DNA of 8,700 bases, from the NCBI GenBank assembly GCA_900555105.1, contig USJP01000045.1:1-8700 (forward strand), read 5' to 3'. Every line of letters begins with the position of its first letter. Position 1 is the first letter of the stretch. Shown one piece after another: positions 5,312-8,700 of this stretch. The position numbers were made by a program, and so were the translations under genes. Source of the stretch: an uncultured Coriobacteriaceae bacterium (GTDB lineage Bacteria > Actinomycetota > Coriobacteriia > Coriobacteriales > UMGS124). Under the pieces are notes generated by a model. The model saw only the letters and a program-made list of their open reading frames with translations. It did not search any database and had not been told where the DNA came from.

Positions 5312-6991
5312 ATGAGCGTCAGCACCACCACTTCGCGTCGTTCCTTCCTGAAGGGCGCCACCGCCGGCGTCGCTGCCAGTGCGCTCGGCATGGCCTCGGT
5401 TGCCCTGGCCGATGAAACTGCGGGCGACCCCAACGCCGCTCCGAAGGCTTGGGACGTCGAGACCGACGTTGTCGTCATGGGCTACGGTTATGCCGGTCAG
5501 GCTTCTGCTATCTCGGCTGCTGTCGAGGGCTCCAAGGTGCAGGTTTTTGAGAAGGCCCCCGAGGAGTACGCTGGCGGCAACAGCTCCGTATGCTGTGGTT
5601 ACTTCAACATCGTGACGGGCGAGGGCTCTGTCGAGTATTGGAAGGCTCTGGCTGACGGCGGCGCGTCCGATGAGGAGTGCCAGGCTGTCGCCGAGGCCAC
5701 CGAGCTCATGCCCGAGTGGTTCAGCGAGAACATCATCAACGCCGACATCACCGAGAACGATGCCGACCGCACCTCCAAAAAGTTCAACGGCGTGGAGTAC
5801 CCCAACTCCAACAAGTACTCGATGATGATCAACTTCGACGAGGCTTTCGACGGCCAGGGCGGCGGCCAACGCACCTGGAACAACATTGACGCCGTCATTC
5901 ATGACCGCTACGCTGACTCGATCACGGTCAACTATGACTCCGAGGTCACACATCTCATTCAGGACCCGGCCACCAAGGAGGTCCTCGGCGTTCGCGTGCA
6001 GCAGGGCGACAAGGAGATCTGTGTCAAGGCGGCCAAGGGCGTCATCATGGCATGCGGTGGCTTCGAGGCCAACTATGAGATGGTCAAGGATTTTGTGATG
6101 CCGGGCTTCGAGCAGTTCCACATCGGTAGCCCCTACAACACGGGCGACGGCATCCGCATGCTCATGGAGGCTGGCGTGAAGCTGCGCCACATGGCCGCCA
6201 CCGAGTACGGCGCCATCTGCCACTACGACCTGTCGCAGGAGTACCAGCAGGCCGTGTGCACCTACAACTCGGGCGACACGACGCACATGGTGTTCGTCAA
6301 CAAGCACGGCAAGCGCTTCATCGGCGAGAACAGCGGCATGGGCTGGCCCGCACATGACAAGCGCTATCCCTATCCCTGCTTCAACCAGGAGAAGCCCAGC
6401 CTTGAGAAGGCCAACTATCCCTTCTGGATGGTTTTCGACGAGACCCGTCGTATTGCCGGCACCATCTTCGGCTGGTCCAACACTAAGGCCAACGAGGGTT
6501 GGATGTCCGTCCACGGTCCCGTCCAGTGGAGCGACGACTGCGCGCCCGAGATTGAGCAGGGCTATGTGCTCAAGGCTGAGACTATCGAGGAGCTCGGCGG
6601 CCTCATGGGCTACGAGGGCGACGATCTAACTGCTTTCGTTGACGAGATCAACGCCTTCAACGAGAACGGTGCCAACGGCGAGGATCCCGAGTTCGGCCGC
6701 AGCCTTTCCGAGGACGACCAGAAGAACGGCGTCACCCTCGGCGTCACCGACGGTCCCTTCTATGCCATCAAGTGCGGCCTGTGCTACCTCAACACCAACG
6801 GTGGCGGTGCCCGCAACACCGACTACCAGCTCGTTGACTGGAACGACCGGCCTGTCGCCCGCCTCTACGGCGCCGGCGAGTTCGGCTCGATCTTCTACCA
6901 CTACTACTCCGGCGGCGGCAACATCTGCGAGTGCTTCACCTCTGGCATGAAGTGCGGCCAGAACGTGAGCGCCCTGGAGCCCTGGGCATAA
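5312..6991 (+). CDS. Tat-exported FAD-dependent reductase (FAD_binding_2 family), ketosteroid-dehydrogenase-like active site
   Basis: 559 aa, complete. The ATG at 5312 follows AGAAGGGG at 6-7 nt; the GTG at 5222 has no signal-like sequence and is rejected. TSRRSFLKG at 7-15 is a textbook Tat motif, with cleavage near A31-L32-A33. FAD-binding elements: DVVVMGYGYAG (52-62), E80, AGGNS (87-91), CGGFE (248-252), YNTGDGI (275-281) and LYGAGEF (518-524). In fumarate reductases the C-terminus carries a His in GVHHTMGG and an Arg in GANRLGG; here these places read GLCYLNTNGGG and YYSGGGN, so both catalytic residues are absent. Y532 and G536 instead fit the Tyr-x-x-x-Gly pair that holds the keto group in 3-ketosteroid 1-dehydrogenases. 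Substrate therefore unknown, perhaps an enone or ketone. There are 14 cysteines, unusual for an exported protein. No haem or FMN-binding domain is fused, so electrons come from a separate donor. Probably controlled by the divergent LuxR protein. Confidence 0.95.
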   Translation: MSVSTTTSRRSFLKGATAGVAASALGMASVALADETAGDPNAAPKAWDVETDVVVMGYGYAGQASAISAAVEGSKVQVFEKAPEEYAGGNSSVCCGYFNIVTGEGSVEYWKALADGGASDEECQAVAEATELMPEWFSENIINADITENDADRTSKKFNGVEYPNSNKYSMMINFDEAFDGQGGGQRTWNNIDAVIHDRYADSITVNYDSEVTHLIQDPATKEVLGVRVQQGDKEICVKAAKGVIMACGGFEANYEMVKDFVMPGFEQFHIGSPYNTGDGIRMLMEAGVKLRHMAATEYGAICHYDLSQEYQQAVCTYNSGDTTHMVFVNKHGKRFIGENSGMGWPAHDKRYPYPCFNQEKPSLEKANYPFWMVFDETRRIAGTIFGWSNTKANEGWMSVHGPVQWSDDCAPEIEQGYVLKAETIEELGGLMGYEGDDLTAFVDEINAFNENGANGEDPEFGRSLSEDDQKNGVTLGVTDGPFYAIKCGLCYLNTNGGGARNTDYQLVDWNDRPVARLYGAGEFGSIFYHYYSGGGNICECFTSGMKCGQNVSALEPWA

Positions 6992-7029
6992 GCTTGAGCA
7001 GCCCTGATTTGCCGAATTGACGCACGGAA

Positions 7030-7052
7030 CCTGCCTGGTTCACCCAGGTAGG
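7030..7052. terminator. Hairpin just after the reductase gene
   Basis: CCTGCCTGG (7030-7038) and CCAGGTAGG (7044-7052) pair over 9 bp with one G-T wobble and a 5-nt loop, 38 bases beyond the reductase stop. No T tract follows, so it would be a U-less (L-shaped) terminator of the kind proposed for GC-rich actinobacteria, or an mRNA-protecting 3' stem. Confidence 0.5.
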
Positions 7053-7053
7053 A

Positions 7054-7091
7054 AAGGCCCTCATCCTGCTGGTTTGCGGGATGGGGGCCTT
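7054..7091. terminator. Strong 14-bp stem, probable bidirectional terminator
   Basis: Positions 7054-7067 pair with 7078-7091 over 14 continuous positions (a few G-T wobbles), closing a 10-nt loop. The stem begins AAGGCCC and ends GGGGCCTT. In the minus direction it is followed by TTTCC, a weak U tract; in the plus direction there is none. Its place between convergent genes fits a two-way terminator. Confidence 0.6.
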
Positions 7092-7111
7092 GCCAGGTAT
7101 GGCTACTTGGC
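7092..7111. other. Third adjacent hairpin
   Basis: GCCAGGTA (7092-7099 region) pairs with TACTTGGC over 8 bp with one G-T wobble around a TGGC loop, starting the base after the preceding 14-bp stem ends. Three hairpins are thus stacked end to end without gaps. Confidence 0.5.
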
Positions 7112-7172
7112 ATTTCTCGGGGGCGAAACTCCGGCTGATGTCCCGAGTTGGCCGAGAAAGGACCCAAACTGC

Positions 7173-7308
7173 CCAAAAGTATGCGTTATAACTTTGAGAG
7201 GCGGCCATGAGGCCGTAAGGCTGTTTTTGCGCAACGCATCTAGCTGGGAGAATGGCGTCATGGAAATACACTCGGTGTTCCATCTGGCAGCATAACGCAT
7301 ACTTTTGG
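7173..7308. repeat. 136-bp element bounded by perfect 17-bp inverted repeats
   Basis: CCAAAAGTATGCGTTAT at 7173-7189 has its exact reverse complement at 7292-7308. Chance of a perfect 17-bp match over this distance is very small. Inside are a CGGCC-atga-GGCCG hairpin (7202-7215) followed by TTTTT (7224-7228), a partial extra copy of the arm core AACGCAT (7233-7239), and a hairpin ATGGA/TCCAT plus ACAC/GTGT with a TCG loop (7260-7283). No open frame of note lies inside. It could be a miniature inverted-repeat element, a REP-like element or a structured RNA; I see no clear target-site duplication. Confidence 0.75.
7202..7228 (+). terminator. Hairpin plus T5 inside the inverted-repeat element
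   Basis: CGGCC (7202-7206) and GGCCG (7211-7215) close an ATGA tetraloop, and five T follow at about 7224-7228. The 8-base gap between stem and T tract weakens the terminator reading. In the plus direction it would catch read-through from the reductase gene. Confidence 0.35.
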
Positions 7309-7332
7309 CGTTTTCGGTCATCATGTTGGGGG

Positions 7333-7386
7333 CGAGGGGCCAGGCGGCTGGAAATGGGTGCGCGAAGTGCTGCACCCGACCCCTCG
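7333..7386. other. Nested inverted repeats able to form a three-way junction
   Basis: Outer arms CGAGGGG (7333-7339) and CCCCTCG (7380-7386) are perfect. They enclose two side-by-side hairpins: CCAG-gcgg-CTGG (7340-7351) and GGGTGC/GCACCC (7356-7361 / 7372-7377). It ends 18 bases from the LysR stop codon and would be transcribed as that gene's 3' untranslated region. No T tract. Confidence 0.45.
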
Positions 7387-7404
7387 GTCTCTCCCATGCG
7401 GTCC

Positions 7405-8349
7405 TTACCCCCGGCCTCGTTCTTCCACGATGCGGCGCATCTCGTCGAAGAGCAGACTGCCGTTTTCGCTTTCGGCAAATGATTGCTTGCACAAGGCATA
7501 GAAACGTGTCTCGAGCGGCATGTCGGCGCAGTCGAACGCCCGGTATTCCTCGCGGGCGTCGATGCCGTAACGTGGAACAAGCGTGTGCGGCACGATGCCG
7601 AGCGATTGCCCAAACTCGTACGTGAAGTACTCGGTGTGTCCCGAAAAGGCCAACGTATGCATGGTGATGTGTGCGCCATGCTGCGCAAATCGCTCATCTA
7701 CGTGGTCGCGTGTCCAGGAACGGTAGATGTCCGGCGGCAGCACGAAGGCGGTTCCGTCGAGGTCGGCTGCAGCAATCTGCTCGCGCCCAAACAGCGGGTT
7801 TTCCTGCGTCATGAGCAGGTGGATGGGCTCGGTGTCGAGCGCAAAACCGCAGATGTCTTCAGGGATGGGTCGCTCTTCTTCGCTGAGGTAGCTTTTGAAG
7901 CCTGCCACAACGATGTCGTTTTCGCCTGCATCAAGCGCTTCGATGCTCGAGCGGGCGCCCGATACCGGAACGACTTCGATGTGCTTGTATGGATGTCGTT
8001 CTTGGATGGCGCGGCGTGCCTTGTAGAGGACAGTCTCGAGCCAGGGGAGGTTTGAAGACGCCACATGCACGGTGAGCAGGTTGTCTGCCAGCTCACGGTA
8101 CTCGTTACATGTGGCATCCCAGTGGCCGAGCAGCTCCTTGGCGGTGCGCGTGAAGCGCCGGCCAGCCGGAGTGAGTTCGGGGCGTGGCTGACGTTGGCCG
8201 CTGGCAATGAGCTTGCATTCGAGTTCTGTTTCGAGGCAGCGCATGTGATCGACGAGCGTGGGGCGCGTTGTGAATAGTTTCTCAGCTGCCACTGTCCAAT
8301 TGAGCTCCTCGGCAAAAACTAGGAACTCCTTCAGATATTGCGTGTTCAT
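7405..8349 (-). CDS. LysR-family transcriptional regulator
   Basis: 314 aa, usual LysR length. The ATG at 8349 follows a GGGGGG ribosome site at 8 nt; the frame stays open to 8562, but that would overlap the divergent gene and has no LysR-like sequence. Residues 1-62 are the winged helix-turn-helix: YLKEFLVFAEELNWTVAAEKL, then TTRPTLVDHMRCLETELECKLI, with the customary L-T-P-A-G-R boundary at 59-64. The rest (about 92-310) is a two-lobed ligand-binding domain, probably binding a small organic inducer. It faces away from the Tat-exported protein at 8552 across 202 bp that hold a perfect palindrome, the standard LysR arrangement for autoregulation and control of a divergent target. The inducer cannot be read from the sequence. 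The HTH style resembles the many LysR proteins next to reductases in Eggerthellaceae. Confidence 0.93.
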   Translation of the reverse strand: MNTQYLKEFLVFAEELNWTVAAEKLFTTRPTLVDHMRCLETELECKLIASGQRQPRPELTPAGRRFTRTAKELLGHWDATCNEYRELADNLLTVHVASSNLPWLETVLYKARRAIQERHPYKHIEVVPVSGARSSIEALDAGENDIVVAGFKSYLSEEERPIPEDICGFALDTEPIHLLMTQENPLFGREQIAAADLDGTAFVLPPDIYRSWTRDHVDERFAQHGAHITMHTLAFSGHTEYFTYEFGQSLGIVPHTLVPRYGIDAREEYRAFDCADMPLETRFYALCKQSFAESENGSLLFDEMRRIVEERGRG

Positions 8350-8387
8350 CGCGCATCCCCCCGTTTGCGACGCAGCGACATTCCCTT

Positions 8388-8409
8388 GCTGTAAAGGAAA
8401 CTTTACAGC
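8388..8409. promoter_or_regulatory. Perfect 9-bp-arm palindrome, candidate LysR operator
   Basis: GCTGTAAAG (8388-8396) and CTTTACAGC (8401-8409) are perfect arms around GAAA. It lies 39 bp upstream of the LysR start and 143 bp upstream of the divergent gene. The classical T-N11-A box is not centred on it, but dyads of this kind are the usual LysR recognition site. The left part TTGCTGTA (8386-8393) recurs at 8508-8515, nearer the divergent gene, and could be an accessory half-site. Confidence 0.6.
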
Positions 8410-8461
8410 TAAACCGCCCTGTGCGCCACCCTGCATAAAAGTCTGACCATTGGCAGGAAAA

Positions 8462-8473
8462 GCCCTGCAGGGC
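8462..8473. promoter_or_regulatory. 12-bp perfect palindrome in the divergent region
   Basis: GCCCTGCAGGGC is its own reverse complement without spacer. It sits between the proposed LysR operator and the start of the Tat-exported gene. It may be a second regulator site or chance in GC-rich DNA. Confidence 0.3.
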
Positions 8474-8551
8474 CGCGCTCTTGCAGCGCCGTACCATGTG
8501 TCTTGCGTTGCTGTACCAGCCATTTTCCATTTCGAACAAAGGGGAAATCGT

Positions 8552-8700
8552 ATGGAAACCAAGACTGCTGCCTCTCTGAACCGCCGTGACTTCCTGGCCG
8601 CCTCGGCTGCTACCGCCGGAGCCGCTGCCGCGCTTGCCGCGGTGCCTGGCCTTGCCTGCGCCGATTCCGCGAGCTCTGCAGATGATGAAGCCCGCGCCGC
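8552..8700 (+). CDS. Tat-exported protein, 5' part only; probably another flavoprotein reductase
   Basis: 49 complete codons before the window ends. The ATG at 8552 follows AAAGGGG at 7-8 nt. SLNRRDFLAAS at 8-18 is a clear Tat motif, followed by an alanine-rich helix and a likely cleavage site A35-C36-A37 before D38. C36 is not in a proper lipobox, because Gly occupies -3. The visible part stops before any catalytic domain, so the function is not shown by sequence. The flavoprotein guess rests on context: two Tat-exported FAD reductases nearby, each with an adjacent regulator, and a divergent LysR gene here. Other Tat substrates such as molybdopterin oxidoreductases remain possible. Confidence 0.85.
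   Translation, partial: METKTAASLNRRDFLAASAATAGAAAALAAVPGLACADSASSADDEARA

Larger units (their letters stand above)
6992..7404. other. Hairpin-dense, gene-free stretch between convergent genes
   Basis: 413 bp between the stops of the reductase (plus) and the LysR gene (minus). No believable gene is present. It holds, in order, three back-to-back hairpins (7030-7052, 7054-7091, 7092-7111), a longer dyad TTTCTCGG/CCGAGAAA (7112-7159), a 136-bp element with perfect 17-bp inverted ends (7173-7308), and a branched structure (7333-7386). Part of this is transcription termination for two convergent genes; the rest is more than that job needs. Confidence 0.7.

Noticed and set aside
5255..6514. 419-codon open frame on the minus strand
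   Set aside because: Fully antisense to the complete FAD reductase, rich in Val/Leu/Ala/His without motif, and without a ribosome site. It is a codon-bias shadow.
7173..7308. Inverted repeats as ends of a full insertion sequence
   Set aside because: There is no transposase frame inside or beside the element and no clear target-site duplication, so only a miniature or RNA element is supportable.
7173..7308. CRISPR array
   Set aside because: There are only two long repeat copies and they are inverted, without regular spacing.
8350..8562. 71-residue N-terminal extension of the LysR gene
   Set aside because: It would run through the palindromic operator region and into the divergent gene, and LysR proteins begin within a few residues of the HTH, as they do from the ATG at 8349.
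8642..8662. Lipobox at the signal peptide end of the third Tat protein
   Set aside because: The Cys is preceded by Gly-Leu-Ala; Gly at -3 is not lipobox-like, and an A-x-A signal peptidase I site overlaps it.

Overview
The window looks like an accessory, redox-rich stretch of a GC-rich anaerobic actinobacterium of the class Coriobacteriia, most likely Eggerthellaceae (Eggerthella, Slackia, Gordonibacter or Adlercreutzia type). The reasons are the GC-rich, GC3-biased coding sequence, three separate Tat-exported flavoprotein reductase-type genes, and a 12-transmembrane LuxR regulator, a protein architecture very common in that family. The genus assignment is inference.

Layout, left to right. 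(1) 1-1008, minus: N-terminal 336 codons of a Tat-exported FAD-dependent reductase, cut by the window edge. (2) 1009-1115: a short promoter region with a MerR-style promoter (19-bp spacer with a dyad in it). (3) 1116-1922, minus: MerR-family regulator pointing at gene 1. (4) 1923-2166: gap with GC-rich hairpins. (5) 2167-3321, minus: membrane-anchored DNA/RNA non-specific endonuclease with a His/Cys C-terminal module. (6) 3558-4967, minus: membrane-bound LuxR regulator with 12 predicted TM helices. (7) 4968-5311: divergent control region with two dyads. (8) 5312-6991, plus: complete 559-aa Tat-exported FAD reductase. (9) 6992-7404: 413 bp without a gene, packed with hairpins, including a 136-bp element bounded by perfect 17-bp inverted repeats. 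(10) 7405-8349, minus: LysR regulator. (11) 8350-8551: divergent region with a perfect 9-bp-arm palindrome. (12) 8552-8700, plus: start of another Tat-exported protein, cut off after 49 codons.

How the genes work together: each of the three exported redox proteins (the third assigned by context) sits next to its own regulator, and each regulator is of a different family: MerR, membrane LuxR, LysR. Each pair has a recognisable dyad in the DNA between regulator and target. The simplest reading is a row of independent regulator-plus-reductase cassettes, each switched on by its own small molecule and each reducing (or oxidising) a different extracytoplasmic substrate. The complete reductase carries no fused haem or FMN-binding electron-transfer domain, so it must be fed electrons by proteins encoded elsewhere. 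Its C-terminal active-site segment lacks the arginine and histidine expected of fumarate reductases and instead resembles the keto-binding Tyr/Gly arrangement of ketosteroid dehydrogenases, so fumarate is an unlikely substrate. No tRNA, rRNA, CRISPR array, transposase or phage gene is visible.
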